This document shows, one piece after another, positions 48,122 to 60,223 of a stretch of 64,000 nt of DNA (within the stretch, counting starts at the first letter, position 1; every line of letters begins with the position of its first letter). The stretch spans positions 30,029,930 through 30,093,929 of the forward strand of contig CM034549.1 of assembly GCA_020055645.1 (NCBI GenBank). Direction: 5' to 3'. Source of the DNA: Tomocerus qinae. Lineage: Eukaryota > Arthropoda > Collembola > Entomobryomorpha > Tomoceridae. The notes beneath the pieces were generated by a model that worked only from the letters and a program-made list of their open reading frames with translations, did no database searches and had not been told where the DNA came from. A program made the position numbers and the translations under genes.

Positions 48122-51100
48122 TAATGACGTGTTTGATATTAACGATTTTGTGAACTGGAACCTGCAAAAACAAACAATATGTATTTTAAATATTGTCAAC
48201 ATATTAGTATATATACTTTTAATATATAATATTCCATAATAATTAAGCTTTAGTAAATTACACTTAATTTTAAAGAAAGTATATGTCATTTTCTTTTATA
48301 TTAAAGTCTAAAAATAAAATACAAAATATTTATGCAATCATGCAGTTTTCGTTCAATCAATCCCTGCTGGAACTACTATTCAACCACTTCACTCCAATTT
48401 AGAACACATTCTAAGTTAGTACCTCAGATTGGTTCTTTATGAATCCACGTAGAAGGAGGTTGTGTTACTATATTTAGTATATATTTATGTTTCTCGAGTG
48501 CGACCAACCGACCAAGTCATGGTGAACATTGAACACTGGCAAGGCAACCCAGAGCAGCAGAGAAAGCAGTCTTTCACTTTTTTCTCTAAAACTTTTCACT
48601 CCAAAATTGCAACTTGACACATTTTTTACTAATCAAGACTTCCTGTATTCTATTCTTATTATTTCATAATAAGAGAATCAAGAGTCGGAGTCAAATTTTT
48701 GAAAATCACCTTAGCTACTAGCTAATTTTAATTTAAAATCCCTCCCCTTCCCCTTAGCATAAAACTGTACACTATAGGTGCCAAAGGTATCAATTCGGTG
48801 TATTATCATACTTTGGTGTGCCAATTTATGCTAAGAAGATGGGGCGGGAAAAATGGAGTGAGGTGCTGGAGTGAGGTGCTAAATTCCTACTCCGACCCCA
48901 GACTAATTTTTTACTACTACTGCATGATGACGGCCAGCGGTGCAGAGCAGTGCTAAGTTCAATTTTGGTTGTTTGTGGTTTAAAAAATATACTCATAAAA
49001 CCTTCCATTGATTAATGTTACGGCTATTTCTAGATTGGTAATAGGGGCAAGGCACAGGTAAGTAATATAATCTGTTTCGTACCGTAGAATACACGTGATT
49101 ACTTCTAAAACTGTACTAGTAACGCTTCATACTTTTCCTTTTAATCAATAGTATAATAAATCAATATCTCTACCCTATACTCTCGAATAGATGCTAGAAG
49201 ACCCAATGTAATGTAATACCATGGGTAAAAGTCTAATAGTCTCCACGGATGTTTTACGCGTTTGCATTTATGGCTGTCAAAGCCACTTTGCCTCTAAATG
49301 ATAACTTGATTAGATTAAACGATATGTACCAGCAACTACAACCTTAACCTTCACAGCGATTTTTTCAATTGTTTGACTCAAGTTAAGAATTCAAATATAA
49401 CCAATCCATCTCTATTTCATATTAATACAACAGACATGAGTATTAATTGTTATAATTGTTACACCTAAGTGTTATTTTGCAAGAAATGCTTGCAATACAC
49501 TTCTACTGTCAACTGCAATTCAATCGCTGGCACTAAATACGCATTATTCACTAATGCAGCAGAAATGTGAATGTGATTGGTGTAGTAGTTCTCACTGTCA
49601 CTAAGTTCAACAAAAAATCAAATAATCATAATCTAAATAACTGCAACGCAAAATTAGCATGATAATGAGAGAGAAAGCACAGGTGAAAGTTTTATTTGGT
49701 GTTCTATGGGGAAAAAGAAAGTTCGTACGAAAAGGAAAGAAAAGTGGCTTATGACTTTCATCTTAAGCAAACTGGAGATAAACTAACTATTCTTAGTTAC
49801 ATATACATGGTATATGTGTGTAGGTATCATGGCATACTAGAGACATGACTGACATCAGAGGTCAAGGTCAAACTGAAGAAATTGGGATAGAACTTTTTGA
49901 ACCATGTATAAAACGATGAAGCTAGTATCAGTTTTATTAAAGATAGTTAACAGCCAGTAGCTTATTAAAACTAACTGTTATATAATATCATATATGTCTA
50001 TTTGAACACGAACTGAGAATTTGTGGTTATGATATGATTGTGTGCATAAAGTTACTCAGCATTTATTTACCTTTCAGGAATCAATTTGAAAGCTCTTCTT
50101 TCGAGTATTCTAGCGCAATTGAGGTTTCGCGATTTTGAAAGTTAACTGAAGTTGGCTTTTATGATTGTGGTTGTAGTGACATAATACCTCACTGGTGAAT
50201 TCAAATACCATCTCTTGGATTAGGACGAATCGTTGGATCTAAAATGTATAATAAAGTAAGTAAAGTACATGTAACTAAAAATATACAAGTTGGGATTTTC
50301 GGTTTAGTTATTTACTTCATAGATACATCAGATACATATCATAAAGAATAATCTTTTATCTGATAATCTGATAAGAAATCAAGTTTTAAGCTTGGAAATC
50401 CAAACAAAAAATGTTTGGATAACCTAACTTTGAACTTGAACAGCTCACTAACCAATAAACAAGTATATTATGATGTTCCTATTTGATATGATTGCCTCGA
50501 TGTGCAGAGGGTGTAGACTGAGGTCAGAGGTGTATGTAATGTAGTGAAATAACTGTACGACGCCGCAAAAAATTTCAAAAAATGTTAGATTTGAAATAAT
50601 GATTAGATTCACATCAACGACAATAATAGAGATGGGCCAATTCTGATAGTTGGTAAACATAAAACATGATGGGCTAGTTCGCGATCACACGCCATAACAG
50701 CCATTATATAACAAAAATAGATAAAATATTCTCTTATTATCCAGTTGCAGTTGTAAACATCATGAGAATTCGTTAACTTGATCTTTACTCTGTTGACAAT
50801 GTATAATATGCAATGTTACAAAATGGTATGACAGGGATTAGTGGTACCAAAGACTACTGTCACAAACCATAACTAAGCACTCTAGCTTGCAGTAGTAATG
50901 GAAAAGTCACAAATCGCAATTACTCAGCAGAAATTTGCAATTTACAGCCAGACGGAAGAAAAATCACTGTGAAATCAGTCAGAGGAACATTACAGATCCT
51001 ACTGGAAAATTCGAATCTCGTAATTTTTGCGCTCAGTGCGTCATTCAGCTTAGCTCAGACAGTCGAGAATGTTGTAAAGTCCTCCTTCGCCAAATCTTCA

Positions 51101-53016
51101 AGTGTAAACTTTTTGTTGTTATTACTGTACATAACCAAAGGCAAAAAGCACTCGAAGGGATGTTCATGAATATCAAAGTACAAAATTGTGCTTTGAAGAG
51201 GTAGCCAAGCCAAGGTGTATAATTTTAGAATTTTGTCACAATTACTTTTTGCGGTAGGACATTAGTTTAGTACCCAAGCCATATGATATATTAAGGAAAT
51301 AATGAGATAAATAAGATCCTGAAGTGGAAATAGTGGAATATCTTCATTTATGCCACCACAGTTCAGTAATGTACTAGTGCACTACCATGTCTCATTAAAG
51401 TTTTATTATTGGTTATGCCATAACCATATTAATGTTTTCAAATAATGTACCCCAACGCATACCTTCATGTGTTAAATTTAGTACATAGAGGTATGCGTTG
51501 GGGTTTAATTGATTAAATTGAAATTATAAGTTGGCCTTATAAATTAAAATTTCACTTGCGTATAGATGAAGTATAGAATTCACCTCACTATATAGTAGGT
51601 AAATCTGCCAATAGAATGCAACATCAGTGTTCGGTGACCAGCCGGTTATAAATGTCAAAAACGTCAAAAATAGAAATTGGGGCCATGTAAACTGATAAAA
51701 GTATTCTTGGCTTGGCGGGAAACTTTAAAAACCTTGATTTTTGACCATTTCAGCCACTAGCCACTTCCTGGCTGACTGGCCAACAATATTTTTAGCCGAC
51801 TAAAAAATAACGCTGCAAAATTCAGCCAAAGACAGATCACTTAATAAACTAAAAAAATTGCAAAAATTATCTTACTTTATCTATGCATGCACTCGACGCA
51901 CTTTTACGACTTTATGAGTAAAAATCGGTATACCTACGTGGATTATTTGACTACCGATTATGTAGGTACCAAACCACCCAATACTGCGCCACAAGAAACA
52001 CAAGTTCCTTTCACATAGAAGAATTTTCCTTCAGGTTTGCTGTATTATTCTCAGGCTTATTTCAATGATTTTATTTACCATCTTACTGCTTTTGTGTCAA
52101 ATACTGTGACGGACACGTGACTTGCTGAATTGCCAGTAACCTTTTACATCAACAGAATAGAATTTACTTGGCTCTGTGTGCTATGTTCTTCGTGCTTAAC
52201 TTTATCTGAAATTACTTTCACTATGTTATGTGGTGTATTTATTTAGTACAAGTAATCATGATTGATCTTATTGCACTTTTGAGATGATGAAACGAACCTT
52301 CAAATTATTTATATTGAAAAAATTCAAAATGTATGTCGGGCGTACTGAATTTTAGTGAGTTTATTGGCCTGATCACTTGTTCTGTTTTTGTTCCAAATGT
52401 TGAATTTTCAGGTTTTTTGTTTTGTCCTTTGAAATAATATTTATCCCTAGTTGACTGAAAATGAGTAGTTGATTTTTTCCAACAGTATTTAGTATTAATC
52501 AGGCCAGTTCATTAAAAAGCAGAAGCGGTCAAGTCAAGACAAGACACAAGAGGGGTTAGTATTTCTGCTTTATATAGGTATCTGATTTTAAAAGTTCGTT
52601 TCACAGCAAATTCTAAACTAATTAAGTCGTTGACGATCCTGGCCAAATTAAGTTTCCAACGAAATTGTTTTTCCCCGTGTTCAATTACGTCAAGGAATAA
52701 AATATCCACTACACTGACTACAGCCAACAGCGTTGAACGTAGCACGTACGGTTACAGTTATCACAGTCCATATCCACATAAATATCTTAGTTTGATAACG
52801 TAACTTATTAGAAATTACAAGTTTTGTAGTTTGCTGCTGTCAGAGTCAGACTTTGAATATTTAATTTGCTGAGTGAATTTAAGTTATTGCCAAAGTGTCA
52901 ATTTGGTGGTGCCACTGACATTAATCAGATATAGACAAAAGACAAACCTTGATGACCAATTGTGAGAATTTTTCAATTGTTGTGTTGTTTAAAAATCACT
53001 AATAATTCATTTCGAA
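48122..53016. other. 4.9-kb head-to-head intergenic region
   Basis: No coding gene is supported between the HERC gene and the DNAJB12-like gene. The HERC 5' UTR exon 48122-48161 lies at its left end. At 48852-48879 a 13-base unit (GGAGTGAGGTGCT) occurs twice. Overlapping frames at 50935-51204 and a minus frame at 52512-52745 have no domain features or matching splice partners. Confidence 0.4.
51449..51504. repeat. Perfect 16-bp hairpin
   Basis: ACCCCAACGCATACCT at 51449-51464 is followed after 24 bases by its exact reverse complement at 51489-51504. It could be a small fold-back repeat or an RNA stem; there is no coding context. Confidence 0.6.
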
Positions 53017-55500
53017 ATGGAATCTAATAAGGATGAGGCCGAACGTTGTATTGACTTGGCGGAACAAAGTTTCAATTCAGGAGACAGAGAAAAGGCAGAG
53101 CGTTTTCTTAAAAAGGCGGAAAGGTTGTATCCAACCCAAAAGGCTAAAGGTGAGTTATGCGTTTTCTTTTTTAATAAACTTTGATTTTTAAAGACATAAT
53201 ACTCCGTGGGTGGGGCATTTATTTTTATAATGACCTATTATTGATATATTGTGGTGAATGAATTTATTCGGTGGCATAGATCTGCTAGAACTTTTGAGCA
53301 AGTTAGGAGAATCTGGACCTGGAGAAAATGTTCGACAGAGACGGGGAAGTGCTGTACCTCCAAAAGCGAGTACTGAAGAATCCGCAGGGACCAGTTCCAA
53401 ATCCGAAAGTAAATCAAGTGGGCCAGAGTATACCCAAGATCAAGTTGATGCAGTAAAAAAGTAATAATAAATCCCGATTAGATTTAAAAATCTATCATTT
53501 TGGAATGCATTTTTATTTTTATTGTACGTTTTTTAGAATTAAATCATCTAAAGACTACTATGAAATTCTCGGAGTTACTAAAGAAGCCACAGATTCGGAT
53601 TTGAAGAAAGCATACAGAAAGTTGGCTCTACAGTTCCACCCTGATAAGAACAAGGCCCCCGGAACAGCAGAGGCTTTTAAAGGTGAGGGACAAATGTTGA
53701 ATAAAGAATTACTTCCCTCATATTGTCAAAACCTTACATATTATGCGTTCTAAAAACAGCTCTGTACACTGGTCCACATGTATCCGCATCCAGTACTGAA
53801 CTGAGGATGTGGTTGGTACACGGAAAAAATAAAATAGTACAGTTGTATTGATTTTTGGGACTATATAAATACTTCTACATATTGTAGTTTAGTACATGAA
53901 AGAGTATAGAGTGCATGGGTGTACTTAAAACCAAACAGATAATAGATCTCGTTAAAACAAAATATACCATCGAGCTTTTGTTATAATATTTTTAAATTTT
54001 AATACGGAGGTACCCAGTACTCAACTTCAATACGTAATGTCTCTAGTCTCAAAAATCTATGCATCATACTTAAAAATAAAGAGGTTTTTTCCGTGATAGT
54101 TTAGTGTTCAACATATCGATGAAATGTTGAAACTCGATATATATTAAATATTAACTAATATCTAAACTTTTTGCACATTTACTACGTATTCATATCTTTT
54201 GACGAAAGCAACTTAAGTAAAACTTGTTCCTGTCATGTAAAGATTTAATTTTTTATTTCAGCTATCGGCAATGCCTTTGCAATTTTAAGTGACGCAGAAA
54301 AACGAAAGCAGTATGATCTCTACGGATCTGAGGCTGCCAATTCAACGTCCCACCACCATCGACAATCTTCGGCATCACACTACGAGTACGGCTACACACG
54401 TGGTTTTGAAAGTATGTCATTCTGCTATCATAATTTCATCATTATTATTTTTATTTATTTATATGATTGCAGATAAAATATGCTTAACTAATTTTAAAAT
54501 TTTTCCAGGTGATATGACTGCTGAGGAGTTGTTTAACATGTTTTTTGGGGGCGCATTTCCCTCAACAACAATGTACACCACGAATGGAAGACGTCGCACA
54601 CGTTACTACTATTCTAATGGTCAAACAACCGAGACTGGGGGCAATCAAGGAGAAGCTAATAATGTCACAATGGCGCTTCAAATTCTACCTATACTTTTCT
54701 TTATTCTAGTTACTCTAGTGTCTTCTCTATTCGTCTCAGATCCCGTGTATTCTCTAGCTCGAACACAAAAGTAAGTCATGCCTTTTTAATTAACTACCAA
54801 CTCTAAACTGTATAAAGAACTAATAAACAATTGCTTAGTTGCTATAATATAATTGGCTTAATTACAGGCTAATGGTTTTGTTTTAGCAAAATGTTTTGAA
54901 GTTAGAGCAAAGTCAAAATTACAGCTCTATTCCGCTCTATTCCTATAAATAGACTAAATAGAGAGGGTCTTTAAAACTGTTACAATTAGCAAACAATAAA
55001 AAGGTGTAGACAAAAGAGAGTATAAAGTCTAATTAACACCAAAAATGCTAAAAACATTGAAATCGCCAAATTACAGTACATCCATTATACTATTTGTTTG
55101 CTCTAATTTATGTGAATTATTTGCAGATATAACGTTAAAAGAAGTACAGGGGAATTGGATGTTCCTTACTTTGTGAAAGAGACTTTCAACACGGATTTTC
55201 AAGGGAATCTAAAAAGGTTAGAGGCTGGAATAGAGGAGGAGTACATTTCTAACTTACGAAATGAGTGTTTTAAACAGCGTAACTATAAAGTGAGTACAAT
55301 ACATTAACTTTTACTTAGAGTAAATAGTAATAATTCAAGATATTATAATACATCTTATAATTTTATTTTGTAAGGAACACATGATATGGAGAGCACGAAA
55401 CTTTGGTGATGATGATATGCTTCGTCAAGCCCGGGACATGACATTACCGTCGTGTGATGCACTTCACGGACTTAGGCAAAAGAATCGACATCACGCGTAA
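53017..55500 (+). CDS. DNAJB12: DnaJ homologue subfamily B member 12/14 (ER membrane J protein)
   Basis: Seven coding exons: 53017-53149, 53280-53460, 53537-53682, 54262-54411, 54509-54770, 55127-55289 and 55375-55500; 386 residues (human DNAJB12/14 about 375-409). It is a tail-anchored type ER J protein with a cytosolic J domain that works with Hsc70 in membrane-protein quality control. The N-terminal helix [20 protein letters not shown] and [20 protein letters not shown] matches the family. The J domain spans ~111-175 with HPD at residues 139-141 and [18 protein letters not shown] Gly/Phe-containing stretch ([18 protein letters not shown]) precedes a hydrophobic segment at ~259-279 ([20 protein letters not shown]). 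The rest is the DUF1977 tail ([37 protein letters not shown]). DNAJB12 and DNAJB14 cannot be separated here; one invertebrate orthologue serves both. Confidence 0.94.
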
Positions 55501-56447
55501 CTTGGATAATTTGCACACTACCGCATCTACGATTCTCGCCTGTAACAAAAAAGTTTTAGTCATGTAACATACCTAATCTTGTACCGCACCTAGCTGCCTT
55601 CCGAAGCAGCAAACGAAATGTATTAAGTCAAAGTAAAATCGTAACAACCAAGGTGAAATGAGTGAATAAGACCATGCCATTTTAGATGTTTACAATATTT
55701 AGTGTAGAAAAACGAGAAAATTTTAATCACTACATGTTTATATTATAATGTTTCTTCGCCCTATAAATGTCAGGTATTTATTTATTATTTTTCGATTAAC
55801 CACTACCTAATTACCGATTTCGGCCAATAATTCTATGATTAAGTTTTCATTTTATCCAGATATGCCCATGTACGTATCAAAAAAAGCGTTTGAAAATTAG
55901 TAGATTATTTGTTTGTATTAAAAAGAGCTAATATCAGAAAGTCTATTGAGTTTTGACTTGATCAAGGGTCATTTCATTTAATTTGTTGTGATTGTGATAC
56001 TACAACTTACAACTTTCAATAACTTCCTCAAAATCAGACTAAGAAACAAATTGCAGAATTATTTAAAAATTAATTCACTAAGATATTAAGATGCTAGTTT
56101 TTTGTCATCATCATATAATATTATAGCTAATAAGCTAATCAAATGTATTGATATACGTTTAGTACACTATATCTAAGGTATAATAATATATTCGTATGCA
56201 TGCAGTGCAATTGCTAAAATAAGTAATAATTTATTATGATAACAGCGTTACACTTTCGTGGTGAATAGTTTTTGGTACAGTACCAGGAAGTAAATGTTCT
56301 TCAGAGAATCTCTTTCCTGGTAGTTTGTTCAGTTGGCAAGAGTTTAAAGTGACTGAAGATAGAGAATCACTCTGCATCACGCACTTCGTTTATCTTTATA
56401 GCTACCTACATAATGTAAGATCACATTTTCTTATTCTATTTCTGAAA

Positions 56448-56729
56448 CATACTACTGTCGAAGGAAAAGTAAATAGAGCCCTGGGAGCCCGAATTTCCAT
56501 AAGCGAATTTTGAAAGGTTTTCAGAAAAACGCAAAATTTTATTGGCAACTGTCTTGGCAACTACCTCTATTATCCTAGACAACCGCATAATGTCACTGTT
56601 GAATACTGTTTATTTCCATATTTATTTCGCATAAAACAACTTCAAAAATGATAACAATGAAATTCGCGTGCCAAATAACTTACAAAGAAATCCCAGGGCT
56701 CTATTTACTTTTCCTTTTACAGTACTATG
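56448..56729. mobile_element. 282-bp MITE with TA-flanked inverted repeats
   Basis: Left end CATACTACTGTCGAAGGAAAAG and the reverse complement of the right end CATAGTACTGTAAAAGGAAAAG continue together through TAAATAGAGCCCTGGGA, about 42 bases with few mismatches. A TA at each outer edge would suit a Tc1/mariner-derived MITE. No coding capacity; both arms produce the same short artificial peptide. Confidence 0.6.
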
Positions 56730-58326
56730 CGTACTAAATTGTACACGGTATAGTTGATTAGATCGTGCATTGCAATTTCTCGGTTTTTGTACGACTATCA
56801 AAAATCTGATATTCAAACAAAACATTTGCATTTTTGTTTACTTTCTATACGTTAGCCAAAGAGTTTGTTCTTTTCTAAAAGTAGTAATAATCGATGGAAA
56901 ACGTAGTCTATGTCTCCAAACATTGCTCACTTGATGTAATGTCTGAATATTTAAATAAGTGCCTAGAATTTAAATAGTTTATTGTTTCTCTCCTAATGTG
57001 CTATTATAATACAATTCAGATGTGATTATCTCTTTTTCCTATTTGTTCTATGACTGTTATAGCCATCTTGTTCTTGTTACTGACTTAATGTAGAGTTGTA
57101 GTGACAAAAAGAATAGGTAGTTCTGTAATCGTAAACACTACAAGTACTTACAAATCTCGATCCCAACGTCCCATCATAATATTTGCTCGTCCGACTAATA
57201 GACTAGATATCTGAACGGAAACTAAATTGTAGTTTGTGATTTATAGGTAGTAATTGTGTTGATCTGTAAACGGTCGCGATTAGTCAGTCAGTGGTTGTAA
57301 TAACTTTTAAATCCATCTTTAAATGAAGTATTGCCAGTACAATCATTTAATGTTGTCTGGATTTGATAATGAGAAATGAAGTATTGTAATGTAATATTGT
57401 AATAATATTATCTACTACTGTACCGTGTGATTTTGAAGATTTTCATTGTCATCTACGTGGTCATTGTTATCACAACGTTTACTGTCGTTTTTATGATAAG
57501 TATATCTGAAAAACTAACCAATTTTACCACAATTCCTGGAGGTGCCTACACTACACAAAAGCAAATCCATTCTCAAATGCCTAAAAATAGTTTATGGGTG
57601 AAAGTTGTGCTTGAAAGAAAAGTTGAGATGATGTATAACGCTTCCTGTACTGAAACTGACTTTCCCTTCTCTTAAATTCTGAAACATTGCTTCATACTTC
57701 AAGGCATTACTTTCCTTACAAAATTTACATTTACAGTTCCCCCGTTACCAATAAATGAAAACTAAATTCACATTTATTGCACTATCTTCTGATTTTAATA
57801 TCATCTTTGCACTATTACTGTCAGTAATACGATTTCAATTCTTTTTTCTGGTCTTGAACAGCTTTGAAGTTGATCTCAAGCAAAGCAAATGAATTTCGAG
57901 TGGTAGTGGAGTGAAAAATTGGGAGTAATTTGTATTGAGAAAAGTCTGTATTGTTACAGAGACCTTTCAAAAAGCTTTCTGGTCGACTTTCACCAATGCT
58001 TTCAATGGAGAGAAAGTATTGAGACTTTAGGGCTACCTTTCTTCCGAACAGCGTAAAATAAGTTATTTGCTAAACGTTCTCCGATATAATTTAAAGTAAT
58101 CACGGATATGGATATGTTACTACATTTTCTGCATGCAGCACATACTATAAATTCGGTATCATTTTGTAATGGTATTGTGAAGGTATGCCCGACCTGGTAA
58201 ATAGGACTAATTACGAGTAATAAGTGTAATGAGTGTAGATGAATGCAGTAATGTAATAAGGTTTAGGTTGTAGTTTTGATGTGTGTGTATAAAGTACGTA
58301 ACTTTCTCCATGTAGAATGTCTCATG

Positions 58327-58425
58327 AAGCGTAAACTCCATAATATAGACATTGAAAGTGCTTTCACCATGGCTTGCATCCAAGCATGCTTTTACATGTA
58401 AATGTTTACTATGGAGTTTAGGCTT
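58327..58425. repeat. ~99-bp fold-back repeat
   Basis: AAGCGTAAACTCCATAATAT at 58327 returns as an imperfect reverse complement at 58401-58425 (ACTATGGAGTTTAGGCTT), about 25-base arms with a 47-base loop that carries CTTTCACCATGG. Confidence 0.5.
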
Positions 58426-59689
58426 ACATGGTGAAATTTACTTTATTCTCTCCATCAGTACTACTTTGCACTGCGTCCATTGTATAATATTTGAATGAAA
58501 AAGTCATTACAATACAGAATTTTCTGATAAGATCTTTGTATGCGAAGAACGTAAATACAAGAAATAGTTTAATTTTATTTCTACGGATTTCTTCATCTTG
58601 ACTCAATGATATTGGTGCTGCTTGTAGTTTCGAATGTGTAAATATATAGCTATATGTGTCGTTTATACTACTATAAAAGTACCTTAAGCGTTTTTGTTAT
58701 TAATTATTATTATCCTATAAAATTGTTAAGTCAGATACGCTGTGAAGCTATGTTAATTCGCCTTTGTTGACAAGACTCAAATAGTGGCTGTGCATTACTA
58801 AAATGATTATGTACAGAGTGAATAATGTGAGACCCTACTTGTAATGTATGATTTTTAAATGAGAAATAAAATATCGAACGAGTTTTTCCCAGTAAAATCA
58901 TGTCTATTAAAATTGGATCATTTCCATCAACTATAGGTACATCATTATTGGGTATCATTACGAATTCGACATAGATTAAGATTTTTGCAGTATCAGTACG
59001 TACATAAGTTATGTCTGTGTTTTTAATAAACATTATAATAAAGTGAATATTGCAGTTATAATAAACTTGTTAAGTAGAGACAATAATAATATAATTGTCA
59101 ATTTTTAAGTAGGTGTAGGTGTAAATAGCTTTTTTCTCGTGTAATTTGTTTTGTAGTGCCTACAGTCGCAGTCTTGCTATATAGTACTACCCATATTAGC
59201 TTGAATCTTATTTGTAGGAAATAAGATAATGATGGAGTTGAAATCTACGTAGGTGTTTATCGTCATCATCATTAACAAAATGATTGTATTTATTTAATCA
59301 TTTAGAGTGTTTATTATGGATTTTCTGCTGATGTTATTACACGTTAGGTGCTCGACAGAACTCTAACATTGACCAAATTAACGTTAACAACAATTAAGTG
59401 ATGATAGATAATTAATTTTATGATTTAATGATAATTAACGGTATTATAGCGCAATATTATTTAAGTATAATAATAACATACAATACAAGATAAGAGAGAA
59501 AAACAAGGCAAATGAAAGGATATTGATGTTAGAGATTTGCTTTGTTCCTGTTTATTTATTAATATTTTGTTGTTGATGGTCACGTTAACAAAGTTTCTTC
59601 GTAGGATATAGAAACAATAATTTCTTGACTGCAAGGTGGTCTACAGTAAAATATTATTGTGTAGAGGTCATCATCACCCTGAAGGGAAT

Positions 59690-60223
59690 TTAGGCTTCGG
59701 CCTCAACCTCTTCTGCGGCTCCACCCTTATCCTTAGCTTTGGACCAGTCGGGTTTATCCTTCTTATCTTTATCTTTCTGATCTTCATCTTCCATGGTGAA
59801 TTCCTTCTTCTTCACCTGCTTCAGTTGATTTCGGAAGTTAAACTCGGCGGCCTTCTTCTGCAGCTTGGCAAACTTGTTCTCGTATTTGGAAACCTTCTTC
59901 AGAGTTGGTTTTACGCTACACCACACAAAATACATTCCAATTACATCTCCAAATCACTTTAAATTATATCCCTCAACTTTCACCAATCCTTTCAACAAAG
60001 ACTTGAAATTTGACTGAGTGAAAGTAAAGAGAAAGTTGAGACTTATGTATGTAGAGGAAGAAAGTTGCGATTTCTTATGTAAAGGGAAGAAATTAACGGA
60101 ATGGGAGAAAGTAACGCTGTCTTATATATTTAAATGCAGGAATTAGTTTAAAAATGTGGAAATTATATATTTTACGTACAACTTTCCTCTCAAGTCGTTA
60201 ACTTGGATGTTGAGTTCGTTGAT
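59690..60223 (-). CDS. wupA: Troponin I, last two coding exons (partial)
   Basis: Exons 60180-60223 and 59690-59915 join as [30 protein letters not shown], then AKLQKKAAEFNFRNQLKQVK, KKEFTMEDED, a Lys/Asp-rich stretch, KPDWSKAKDKGG and the terminal EEVEAEA. This is the actin/troponin C-binding C-terminal half of arthropod troponin I, the inhibitory subunit of the thin-filament complex in muscle. The small 44-base exon corresponds to the region that in Drosophila wupA is chosen among alternatives; no second version of it is seen within the window. All earlier exons must lie beyond 64000, so the intron above this exon exceeds 3.7 kb. The splice phase (2 bases + 1) is exact. Confidence 0.93.

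Larger units (their letters stand above)
55501..59689. other. Tail-to-tail intergenic region with small fold-back repeats
   Basis: 3' UTRs of the DNAJB12-like gene (+) and troponin I (-). Paired TTTATT at 59551-59560 reads AATAAATAAA on the minus strand about 130 bases past the troponin I stop and is its likely poly(A) signal. A frame at 57427-57675 begins only with GTG and looks like chance. Two fold-back repeats are listed separately. Confidence 0.4.

Noticed and set aside
50935-51204. Two overlapping frames, one Cys-rich and one signal-peptide-like
   Set aside because: Both cannot be coding, neither has a clear initiation context or splice partners, and no family is recognisable.
56325-56831. 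Matching short peptides (KVNRALG) on both strands suggesting a duplicated gene
   Set aside because: The similarity comes from the inverted terminal repeats of a MITE, not from coding sequence.
57427-57675. Small membrane or secreted protein frame
   Set aside because: Begins only with GTG, lacks an ATG before the hydrophobic part and has no splice context.
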